Part shown: positions 1 to 4,621 of the stretch, in pieces
Layout: each line of letters begins with the position of its first letter
Numbering within the stretch: the stretch's first letter is position 1
Virus record (IMG/VR): IMGVR_UViG_3300020466_000008
Location: 1-45,712 of that record
Source: a virus
Direction: 5' to 3' (one strand)
Length of the DNA stretch: 45,712 nt
Made by a program: the position numbers and the translations under genes
Notes under the pieces: generated by a model
Told to the model about the DNA's origin: nothing
The model's input: the letters and a program-made list of their open reading frames with translations, nothing else
The model's database searches: none

Positions 1-251
1 GTATGTTTCCTTATCTCACGGAACGCAGGCCCGTTCTGGCCTCTTGCAAGGCGGTTTCGTGTGTCATTTATACAGTTAATGACAGCTGGTAGTTTAGCTT
101 GGATGCCATACGTTCCATACTCTGATGCACTAGCATAATCCTTTTGCTCTAGTTTCCTGGTATTGGATTGTAGTTTATCCAGCCCTTTGCGTATCTGTTC
201 ACGCTCAAGGGCGATCTGTTCAGCAAGTAACAGTTCAGCTGGGTCGGGCAT
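1..251 (-). CDS. N-terminal fragment of the phage RNA polymerase (second copy, cut by window edge)
   Basis: The minus strand encodes the first 83 residues of the same single-subunit RNA polymerase that is complete at 43301-45649, starting from the ATG at 249-251. It runs off the window at base 1. It differs from the complete copy at four residues. It is best read as the same gene seen twice because the circular genome was cut here, not as a duplicated gene. A genuine truncated duplicate in the genome is the alternative but is less likely, because the fragment ends exactly at the contig edge. Confidence 0.85.
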   Translation of the reverse strand, partial: MPDPAELLLAEQIALEREQIRKGLDKLQSNTRKLEQKDYASASEYGTYGIQAKLPAVINCINDTRNRLARGQNGPAFREIRKH

Positions 252-314
252 ACGCGGTTGAGATGTCGTCTTTGAGTTGGTCCTGCATCAGTTGCAGCAG
301 TTCAGCCTTGTGAT
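1..314. repeat. Left copy of near-identical contig ends
   Basis: This stretch matches 45399-45712 over its whole 314 bases with 11 substitutions and no gap. It holds the start of the RNA polymerase gene and most of the small gene upstream of it. Nine differences fall in the polymerase frame (four change the residue: P4Q, L9I, R32K, A56S, left to right copy) and two in the small gene, both silent. The pattern of mostly silent change indicates two biological variants, not read errors. A true direct terminal repeat within one virion would be identical, so I read this as the overlap of a circular or strain-mixed assembly. Confidence 0.9.
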
Positions 315-348
315 TGTGGTGGTTAATCTCAGTGATAAGATTACTCAT
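235..348 (-). CDS. Small early protein upstream of RNA polymerase (37 aa)
   Basis: A 37-codon frame starts at an ATG (346-348) that overlaps the stop of the preceding gene by 8 bases, and ends 17 bases inside the RNA polymerase start. The protein is hydrophilic, with a His/Asn-rich start and an acidic middle. Both contig ends carry this frame, and the two substitutions between the copies are silent (TCA/TCG and GCG/GCT), which supports that it is translated. I do not recognise the family. It is probably translationally coupled to the RNA polymerase gene. Confidence 0.65.
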   Translation of the reverse strand: MSNLITEINHHNHKAELLQLMQDQLKDDISTAYARPS

Positions 349-685
349 CCGTCGATTGAATGTCTTCGGTTTCATCGTCGAGTTCTTCAGGGTAGAAATA
401 GTGGATAGATTCATGATCAGCAACTGTGAATTCAACATTCTTTTCGCCGCTAAATAGTTTTTGTATTTTACGTTTGGCTGCAGATGGACTGCGGTAGACA
501 TACTCTTTGACCTTGGATGTGTCTACATCTTGCACTCGTATCATACAGCACACAGTTTGTGGTAGTTCCCAACCTGCTACTTTCCATTCCATGATCTCAT
601 CATACGAATGTTGTACAAAGAAATCATCAGGTGCTTTCTTGTATAGCTCCCAGTTGTTGTCAAAGTAGGGTTGTTTTTTAGGCAT
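341..685 (-). CDS. Hypothetical early protein (114 aa)
   Basis: A 114-residue soluble protein with an aromatic N-terminal third and a strongly acidic C-terminal tail of mostly Glu and Asp over the last 17 residues. No signal peptide or membrane segment is visible. Its start overlaps the stop of the preceding gene by 8 bases, and its own stop overlaps the next start by 8 bases, so it belongs to a tightly coupled early operon. I do not recognise a family. The acidic tail could suggest a protein- or DNA-mimic role, but that is only a guess. Confidence 0.8.
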   Translation of the reverse strand: MPKKQPYFDNNWELYKKAPDDFFVQHSYDEIMEWKVAGWELPQTVCCMIRVQDVDTSKVKEYVYRSPSAAKRKIQKLFSGEKNVEFTVADHESIHYFYPEELDDETEDIQSTDE

Positions 686-845
686 CTTTGGTTACGTTGA
701 GTAGAGGTTTCTTAAGCTGTCTAGCTAGGTGATAGGCTTGCCATGCAGCTTCCTCATCATCATATGCTAATACATACTTGTGTACTTGATCAGTAAGTGT
801 CGCACGGTATACATGCAAGGACTTATGGCCTTGTGATTGTGACAT
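678..845 (-). CDS. Hypothetical early protein (55 aa)
   Basis: A 55-residue protein chosen from the ATG at 843-845. A longer version from 863 adds six residues and cannot be excluded. The middle reads like a small alpha-beta fold ending in a Lys-rich helix. The stop overlaps the next gene by 8 bases. Family not recognised. Confidence 0.65.
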   Translation of the reverse strand: MSQSQGHKSLHVYRATLTDQVHKYVLAYDDEEAAWQAYHLARQLKKPLLNVTKDA

Positions 846-963
846 TGTACTTGTTCTTGACATGTTGTAATCGGGCTTTGGCTGATTGTAATTGACGAGG
901 TTTTTTCTTACCTTTATCCTTACGTTTTCCGTCGGATGTTTTGTATATGTTTGGACTGTTCAT
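823..963 (-). CDS. Small basic protein (46 aa)
   Basis: A 46-codon frame whose ATG overlaps the TGA of the preceding gene (ATGA). It is very rich in Lys and Arg, with a Lys-Gly-Lys-Lys cluster near residues 16-21. It overlaps the next gene by 23 bases. Composition and the coupled start support a real gene, perhaps a nucleic-acid-binding peptide. Family not recognised. Confidence 0.55.
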   Translation of the reverse strand: MNSPNIYKTSDGKRKDKGKKKPRQLQSAKARLQHVKNKYNVTITRP

Positions 964-1133
964 AAAGAATAGACATAATCAAAGTAAGCATGTGGATATT
1001 GCTCGCTGTATTTATCAACGAGCTTTTGAGCAGCATTCTCACAAGAACAAACTGTCATTGTACGTGTGGCCAGTGTATCCCAGCACATCATACGCACACG
1101 ATAGTTTGTTCCCTGGTGATCAGGATTCAGCAT
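960..1133 (-). CDS. Hypothetical early protein (57 aa)
   Basis: A 57-codon frame starting at the ATG at 1131-1133, inside the last codons of the preceding gene, and ending in an ATGA overlap with the next gene. It has three cysteines (residues 17, 29, 31) and an aromatic C-terminus rich in Tyr. No membrane segment is visible. The coupled start and stop are the main evidence that it is expressed. Family not recognised. Confidence 0.6.
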   Translation of the reverse strand: MLNPDHQGTNYRVRMMCWDTLATRTMTVCSCENAAQKLVDKYSEQYPHAYFDYVYSL

Positions 1134-1416
1134 TAAAGTAATCGTAAAGAGTGGTCATAACAACTTTGAGATACTCGACAGCATCATCATTGAGTTTAAC
1201 AATGGCTCCCTTCTTATTGAGCTGATCGTTTGGCATAAGATAAGAGACCACAAAGTTACGCATGAACCGACAAACAGTTTCGGGATCGCAACCTACAGTC
1301 ATCTCATCTTGCCAAGCGCCAGCGCTATCGAAGTCAAACCATAGCTCATCGCTGAAGTCAAAGTACCCCATGTTGAGTACTTTTTCGTGAACTTTGAGGG
1401 TGGTGGAAGTGTTCAT
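1120..1416 (-). CDS. Hypothetical early protein (98 aa)
   Basis: A 98-residue acidic soluble protein, starting in a TAATG overlap with the previous gene. Residues 17-36 are dense in Asp, Phe and Trp. No known motif is recognised. It sits between the antirestriction gene and the RNA polymerase, the place where T7-like phages keep small host-takeover proteins. Its function is unknown. Confidence 0.75.
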   Translation of the reverse strand: MNTSTTLKVHEKVLNMGYFDFSDELWFDFDSAGAWQDEMTVGCDPETVCRFMRNFVVSYLMPNDQLNKKGAIVKLNDDAVEYLKVVMTTLYDYFNAES

Positions 1417-1589
1417 TAGATGTCGTCGGAGTAGATTTTGTGCAGTTCTTCCCTATATTCAAAGGGAAAATCGTATTGAAGATCGGAGTAATACTCTGTC
1501 AAGTCTGCCAAAGTATAGCGCCGGCACTCGTCATCGCTGAGCATGTCAACGATACGTTGTGCTAGCTCTTCTGGTTCGATGTCACGCAT
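1416..1589 (-). CDS. Hypothetical acidic early protein (57 aa)
   Basis: I chose the ATG at 1587-1589, which overlaps the stop of the ArdA-like gene by 8 bases, the same arrangement seen at other junctions in this operon. Starts at 1610 or 1652 would lengthen it by 7 or 21 residues. The protein is acidic and Tyr-rich in its second half. It may share the DNA-mimic style of its neighbour, but no family is recognised. Confidence 0.6.
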   Translation of the reverse strand: MRDIEPEELAQRIVDMLSDDECRRYTLADLTEYYSDLQYDFPFEYREELHKIYSDDI

Positions 1590-1950
1590 TGCGGAAGAAG
1601 AAGTTGTCATTGATGGTATTGTAATCGTATTGTACCAGACGATCCCATACATCCTGCCAGTCGATGAAGTTGTACAGTGGATGGTCCTCGCTGATGTAAC
1701 AACAGCAGTCTACCATGAGTTGCTCGGCAAAGTCAGCTGCAGGGTGCCAGCCGTCGAAGTGTCCCTCGTAGCGGTCCTCAAAGTCCTCCTTTGACTCAAT
1801 GCCAATATCGGACAGTTCATCCAACAAACGCTGCTCATCTTCGGGTTCATCGAAGTACTCAGCGAATGCGTTTGCAGTGTAGTCTGCAATGTAGTCAAGC
1901 ATTTCCTCTTGATCCTTGGTGAACACAGTGTTAACGTTGCAAGTGGTCAT
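1582..1950 (-). CDS. ArdA-like antirestriction protein
   Basis: A 122-residue, strongly acidic protein. Residues 54-84 contain the ArdA-style pattern of a Phe-Glu-Asp-x-Tyr-x-Gly core followed by an acidic loop, then Asp-Phe-Ala-Glu. A later Asp-Trp and a C-terminal aromatic segment also fit. ArdA proteins mimic bent B-DNA and block type I restriction enzymes, and T7 solves the same problem with gp0.3 (Ocr). Its position as one of the first early genes fits a defence-blocking role. It overlaps the next gene by 8 bases. The family call is by motif only. Three Cys in a row near residue 82 are unusual. Confidence 0.7.
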   Translation of the reverse strand: MTTCNVNTVFTKDQEEMLDYIADYTANAFAEYFDEPEDEQRLLDELSDIGIESKEDFEDRYEGHFDGWHPAADFAEQLMVDCCCYISEDHPLYNFIDWQDVWDRLVQYDYNTINDNFFFRNA

Positions 1951-1988
1951 GATCGGCCTTGTGGTAGGGTGTGTGATAGTGATGATAT

Positions 1989-2014
1989 AAAAAAATTACA
2001 CAGCGTTGTGTAAT
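1989..2014 (-). terminator. AT-rich hairpin with T-run, terminator-like
   Basis: Read on the minus strand, a perfect 8-bp stem (ATTACACA / TGTGTAAT, loop ACGC) is followed at once by seven T. It lies between the 37-residue membrane gene and ardA, about 40 bases before the ardA start. It has the geometry of an intrinsic terminator or attenuator, but the stem is weak and it is also the first unit of the 24-bp repeat array, so a protein-binding role is equally possible. Confidence 0.4.
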
Positions 2015-2072
2015 AAGAATTAATCAGTGTTGTTTAATTAGAATCAAACAGTACTGTATAATTATAATTACT
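2001..2072. repeat. Three tandem 24-bp AT-rich repeats
   Basis: Three copies start at 2001, 2025 and 2049 with an exact 24-base period. Each begins CAG[CT]GTTGT or CAGTACTGT and continues with TAATTA-type AT-rich sequence. Related single units occur at 2192-2215 and at 3093. The array lies in the promoter region of the early genes. Iterons of an origin, binding sites for a regulator, or overlapping promoters are all possible. TATAAT-like hexamers occur on both strands inside unit 3. Confidence 0.7.
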
Positions 2073-2181
2073 TAGAGTAGTAACGATAACTAATACGATT
2101 GGCACGTTGATATGTAACAGCAGTGCTGAATAGACCAATCATACCAATGACTGCAAGAATAATAGTAGACTCAGTGATCAT
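2068..2181 (-). CDS. Small single-span membrane protein (37 aa)
   Basis: A 37-codon frame with a hydrophobic helix at residues 6-23 followed by a Tyr/Arg-rich tail. It is flanked on both sides by copies of the 24-bp repeat, and its last codons lie in repeat unit 3. No Shine-Dalgarno sequence is visible. The hydrophobic span between polar ends, with a positive tail, looks designed rather than random. A T7-type early membrane toxin, or a small photosystem-like subunit, are guesses only. Confidence 0.5.
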   Translation of the reverse strand: MITESTIILAVIGMIGLFSTAVTYQRANRISYRYYSK

Positions 2182-2191
2182 AATAATTAGA

Positions 2192-2215
2192 TAGTAGTGT
2201 GTAATTGTAATTAAA
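2192..2215. repeat. Dispersed copy of the 24-bp repeat
   Basis: TAGTAGTGTGTAATTGTAAT followed by TAAA matches the array at 2001-2072 in length and layout. It lies between the 82-residue gene and the small membrane gene, directly upstream of the latter, which suggests a transcription or translation signal for it. Confidence 0.5.
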
Positions 2216-2221
2216 TAGTAA

Positions 2222-2470
2222 TCAGTATCCTAACCACTCGAGCATATGTAATGCGTTGTGTTGTGGGTTACCATCGCGCAAGTAATCTAGTTCATTACTA
2301 CCATGGTCACGCATTAGTTTAACACTCGCCCATTTAGGTATAGTACCATCATTCTTCGCGAGAGATAATACATCCAACACGTAGCCATTTGTATACTCGT
2401 CGTTATCGTAATGATCGTGGAAATAATCCCAAAGACGCTCGGTAACGTTGGACTCAGTGATGTTCATCAT
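2222..2470 (-). CDS. Hypothetical early protein (82 aa)
   Basis: An 82-residue soluble protein with an acidic, aromatic start (two His, several Asp and Tyr in residues 14-30) and a C-terminus ending in Leu-Gly-Tyr. Two adjacent ATGs are possible starts (2470 or 2467). It follows the 53-residue gene with a 2-base gap. I do not recognise a family. The position is in the early host-takeover region. Confidence 0.7.
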   Translation of the reverse strand: MMNITESNVTERLWDYFHDHYDNDEYTNGYVLDVLSLAKNDGTIPKWASVKLMRDHGSNELDYLRDGNPQHNALHMLEWLGY

Positions 2471-2472
2471 GA

Positions 2473-2634
2473 TTAGTATGCAGAAGTGATACGGTACTCG
2501 TAAGAGTTAAACTGGAAGTAGTCGCGATAAAATTGCAATCGCTCGCACGCCTCATTATATGTAACTGGATACGGTGTTAATGTATACCAACTACCGTTGA
2601 GTTTGTGTTGGAGTTTGTGCAATGGATGACGCAT
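2473..2634 (-). CDS. Hypothetical early protein (53 aa)
   Basis: A 53-codon frame with a basic start (His, Lys, Arg) and many aromatics in the second half. It sits in the same run as its neighbours, 2 bases before the next start and 39 bases after the previous stop. The composition is protein-like, with nine Tyr. No family is recognised. Confidence 0.6.
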   Translation of the reverse strand: MRHPLHKLQHKLNGSWYTLTPYPVTYNEACERLQFYRDYFQFNSYEYRITSAY

Positions 2635-2673
2635 AATCTAAAATTGAATGGATCGTTAAGAATAAACCAGGGA

Positions 2674-2847
2674 TCAGAACATAGCAGGCTCGCTAACAAC
2701 GTCCCAAGAAGTTTCTGGTTTGTTAAGAACAATCGCATTAGTTTCAGCAGTCAACTTACCCTCGCCAACGACAGCATCAAGAATCTTGAGAATCTCGTTA
2801 CCAGTCTTGCCACGACGGAGAAGCTCGACCATGAGTTTAGTAGACAT
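2674..2847 (-). CDS. Hypothetical early protein (57 aa)
   Basis: A 57-codon frame beginning with an amphipathic helix (residues 4-32) rich in Leu, Gly and Lys, then an acidic C-terminal segment. It is the first well-supported gene after the strong promoter at 2874-2902, whose predicted start site is about 20 bases upstream of the ATG. It resembles small proteins I associate with cyanophage early regions, but I cannot name a function. Confidence 0.65.
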   Translation of the reverse strand: MSTKLMVELLRRGKTGNEILKILDAVVGEGKLTAETNAIVLNKPETSWDVVSEPAMF

Positions 2848-2873
2848 GAAGTGTTGTTTGAGTTGATGTGTAC

Positions 2874-2902
2874 AATATACAGGATCAGAGCGTGAATGTC
2901 AA
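2874..2902 (-). promoter_or_regulatory. Consensus sigma-70 promoter (early promoter 2)
   Basis: On the minus strand: a perfect -35 TTGACA (2897-2902), a 17-base spacer, and -10 TATATT (2874-2879). Transcription would start near 2867 and run into the 57-residue early gene. A TGTACA hexamer (2869-2874) overlaps the -10 edge, one of three in the region. In T7-like phages such promoters let the host polymerase read the early genes before the phage polymerase is made. Confidence 0.75.
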
Positions 2903-2997
2903 GAGGTGCCGACCAGTTGCTGGATTGGCTGAGTGATGTTGGACTCATCTCCCTCACCTGTGTACACAGTGTAGCAAATTCTGAGGCCTGTGCTCAT
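2899..2997 (-). CDS. Possible 32-residue peptide
   Basis: An ATG-started 32-codon frame lies between the operator-like palindrome and the promoter at 2874-2902, and its stop overlaps the -35 element. It has no Shine-Dalgarno sequence and no recognised motif. It could be a leader peptide or chance. Confidence 0.25.
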   Translation of the reverse strand: MSTGLRICYTVYTGEGDESNITQPIQQLVGTS

Positions 2998-3002
2998 TTA
3001 TT

Positions 3003-3024
3003 GTGCCACTTGTACAGGTGTCAC
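3003..3024. promoter_or_regulatory. 22-bp quasi-palindrome, operator candidate
   Basis: The sequence GTGCCACTTGTACAGGTGTC plus AC is a palindrome with only two mismatched pairs, centred on TGTACA. The same TGTACA core recurs in a 12-bp palindrome at 2958-2969 and at 2869-2874 next to the promoter. The clustering around early promoters suggests a regulator-binding site. Confidence 0.45.
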
Positions 3025-3068
3025 ATCAGTATAACTAACTCAACGCTGGTCCATAGTGTCTAACCGTG

Positions 3069-3116
3069 TGTTGATAGTGAATTATAATTAAACAGTGTTG
3101 TTTTACATCGCAACAG
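3069..3116. repeat. Partial copies of the 24-bp repeat
   Basis: The second unit begins CAGTGTTGTTT at 3093, identical over 11 bases to unit 2 of the main array. The bases before it (GAATTATAATTAAA) match the AT-rich half of the same unit. It lies between the two early promoters. Confidence 0.45.
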
Positions 3117-3250
3117 ATCGCTTCGCTAATACTAATTAATATTGAAATGGCATTGTAATTATAATACGTATTGCCATCGGTATTTGTATTTATCAGCCTT
3201 GATTGCAAAGATTAAGGGCCGTACGGGGTAATTATCAGCCTTGTTTGTAC

Positions 3251-3278
3251 GTTATATCCCCTCAGAAAATTATGTCAA
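3251..3278 (-). promoter_or_regulatory. Sigma-70 promoter (early promoter 1) inside an inverted repeat
   Basis: On the minus strand: -35 TTGACA (3273-3278), a 16-base spacer, and -10 TATAAC (3251-3256). A 7-bp inverted repeat, CCCCTCA at 3258-3264 and TGAGGGG at 3283-3289, brackets the -35 element, a layout typical of a repressor site. The -35 overlaps the stop codon of the zinc-ribbon gene, so this promoter marks the late/early boundary. Confidence 0.65.
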
Positions 3279-3448
3279 AAATTGAGGGGTTTATCGGTAA
3301 GATCGGTACCATCCTGCCTTGGTGTACCCATCAGGTAACACGATTGGCAGGTAACTTCTGTAATAGGGTATGCCACATTAACTGGGACATCCCTTTTACA
3401 GACTTTACACGGTAGGATCTTCACTTCATCAAGTGTGAAGTCATCCAT
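3275..3448 (-). CDS. Small zinc-ribbon protein (57 aa)
   Basis: A 57-codon frame with two CxxC pairs (Cys14/Cys17 and Cys34/Cys37) separated by 16 residues, the spacing of a single zinc ribbon. It starts at the ATG at 3446-3448, within the last codons of the previous gene, and ends exactly at early promoter 1. Such small zinc proteins often bind nucleic acid or RNA polymerase, but the target here is unknown. It closes the run that follows thyX. Confidence 0.7.
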   Translation of the reverse strand: MDDFTLDEVKILPCKVCKRDVPVNVAYPITEVTCQSCYLMGTPRQDGTDLTDKPLNF

Positions 3449-3606
3449 TCTTCTTTTTCCTCTTTTTCGTAGGACTCAAGTGTACCGTCTTTAAGGAGTT
3501 TGTCTGTCCACATACGGCATAACTCCTCGGTAGGTGAGGTAATAGCGGGTTCATCGTCAATATAGCTGACGAAGACTCCACGTTCATTCCGAATCTGATA
3601 CGTCAT
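3421..3606 (-). CDS. Hypothetical protein (61 aa)
   Basis: A 61-residue protein with a beta-rich start and a Lys/Glu-rich C-terminal helix (residues 44-54). It overlaps the previous gene by 23 bases and the zinc-ribbon gene by 28. No family is recognised. It belongs to the small cluster between thyX and the early promoters. Confidence 0.65.
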   Translation of the reverse strand: MTYQIRNERGVFVSYIDDEPAITSPTEELCRMWTDKLLKDGTLESYEKEEKEEWMTSHLMK

Positions 3607-3697
3607 CAGTGTTTTCTTGTTGTTCAGTAGTTTCTTCAGTTTTGGGTTCTTCTTTAACGGCTTCAGGAGGTTGTACTCCTGGATGCCGGTAGGCCAT
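3584..3697 (-). CDS. Small acidic protein after thyX (37 aa)
   Basis: A 37-codon frame starting one base after the thyX stop codon. After a short basic start it is almost entirely Glu, Thr, Gln and Asp, so it is probably disordered. The tight spacing suggests co-translation with thyX. Function unknown. Confidence 0.55.
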   Translation of the reverse strand: MAYRHPGVQPPEAVKEEPKTEETTEQQENTDDVSDSE

Positions 3698-3698
3698 G

Positions 3699-4328
3699 CT
3701 ATGCATCGTTGAAAGCTGCTTTGTATACGGTGGGGTATTCGTGCTCTATAAGGGCTCTACAAGCCTCTGCAATGGCTCTGTGTTCCTCTTGGGTACCATT
3801 CCCACAGCGAAGGTCACAGTAGTGTATCCAGGACCGTAGAGTACCGTTCATGTAGAGGCGTGTTGGTGTGCACAGTGGCAGGGTGTCTCTTGCACACTCT
3901 TTTGCGACACCTGCTGACAACATTTCGAGGTAGAGGCTGTAGGAGTGGTCGTAGAGCTGTTGAAGACGGATCTCAAACTCTTGCTTAATAAACGGGTCAA
4001 GATCATCAGTGGAGTTCTGTCGATTCTTAGTGTCTTGTCGTCGTAGATCCTGAATACGTGGTGCATCTGTTTTTGAGTAGCGTTGACTGAATTCTTGGAA
4101 GCTGAAGGAACGATGGCGTAGGATCTGAGCAGCAACACTTCGGGTTGTGTTGATCTCTACACACATATTAACCATTTCAAAAGGAGACCAATGCTTATGC
4201 TTGATCAGGTATCGGATTAACTTCTCATACGATGGGTTATCCTGGTTGTCGGGATTACTTACACGTGCCATGTATGCAATCAGCTTCTCTCCCTCGGGTG
4301 TGGAGTGAATCAAGGTAACGTTGCTCAT
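3699..4328 (-). CDS. thyX: Flavin-dependent thymidylate synthase ThyX
   Basis: ThyX makes dTMP from dUMP using methylene-tetrahydrofolate and FAD. The 209-residue protein has the diagnostic RHRx7S signature at residues 71-81, followed by Gln-Arg-Tyr. A later basic segment including Arg and the Trp-Ile-His motif fits substrate binding. Length is near the usual 210-250. It lies after the large terminase and a terminator-like hairpin, at the far end of the late region, and overlaps a possible 74-residue gene upstream. With RNR, MazG-like protein and exonuclease it supports dNTP supply for phage DNA. Confidence 0.95.
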   Translation of the reverse strand: MSNVTLIHSTPEGEKLIAYMARVSNPDNQDNPSYEKLIRYLIKHKHWSPFEMVNMCVEINTTRSVAAQILRHRSFSFQEFSQRYSKTDAPRIQDLRRQDTKNRQNSTDDLDPFIKQEFEIRLQQLYDHSYSLYLEMLSAGVAKECARDTLPLCTPTRLYMNGTLRSWIHYCDLRCGNGTQEEHRAIAEACRALIEHEYPTVYKAAFNDA

Positions 4329-4479
4329 TACTGTAGGGGGGATCTGTTATAAAGGTTTTTAAGTCATTAACATACGGTGGTATCCACTCATGGACACTCA
4401 GGCATACGTCAAGGTTATTAGGACAGTTAATCAACATCATCTGTAGGAATCCAGTGATGTAGATATATGCAGTTGACAT
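4255..4479 (-). CDS. Possible 74-residue protein overlapping thyX
   Basis: An ATG-started frame fills most of the gap between the terminase and thyX, then overlaps thyX by 74 bases. The N-terminal part looks protein-like, while the part inside thyX is probably out-of-frame noise. A run of six C (minus strand) precedes the thyX start. One more C would end this frame at TAA in a TAATG overlap with the thyX ATG, a junction used elsewhere in this genome. So the true protein may be about 50 residues, with a one-base error in the contig. Family not recognised. Confidence 0.4.
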   Translation of the reverse strand: MSTAYIYITGFLQMMLINCPNNLDVCLSVHEWIPPYVNDLKTFITDPPYSNEQRYLDSLHTRGREADCIHGTCK

Positions 4480-4562
4480 ACAGTAGTATAGATATAAAGG
4501 GGGAGAGTTGTGTGGTCGTTTGTGGTATTCAGACTTTATCGGGATTCATACTGTAAGAAAGC

Positions 4563-4601
4563 AGGAGGGCCGAGTCCACCCCAGCTCGGTTGGTCCCCCC
4601 T
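4563..4601 (-). terminator. Strong hairpin downstream of the large terminase
   Basis: On the minus strand AGGGGGG pairs with CCCTCCT, and an inner CCGAG pairs with CTCGG, giving a two-part GC-rich stem. It begins about 20 bases after the terminase stop. The following bases are only moderately T-rich (GCTTTCTT). It probably ends or slows late transcription. A packaging or processing signal is the alternative. Confidence 0.5.
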
Positions 4602-4621
4602 GTATAAGGGAGCTGTTAACG

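Larger units (their letters stand above)
2998..3274. other. Intergenic early control region, 277 bases without a supported gene
   Basis: This AT-rich gap separates the late-end genes from the early genes. It contains the -10 end of early promoter 1, the operator-like palindrome, a partial 24-bp repeat (3069-3116), an inverted repeat ATGGCA/TGCCAT around 3153-3183 that encloses a TATAAT-like hexamer, and a direct repeat TATCAGCCTTG (about 3190 and 3233). I find no tRNA. It is the best place to look for the primary replication origin or the physical genome end. Confidence 0.5.

Noticed and set aside
2998-3274. A tRNA gene in the control region.
   Set aside because: Several short stems are present, but no T-loop consensus or full cloverleaf can be folded on either strand.
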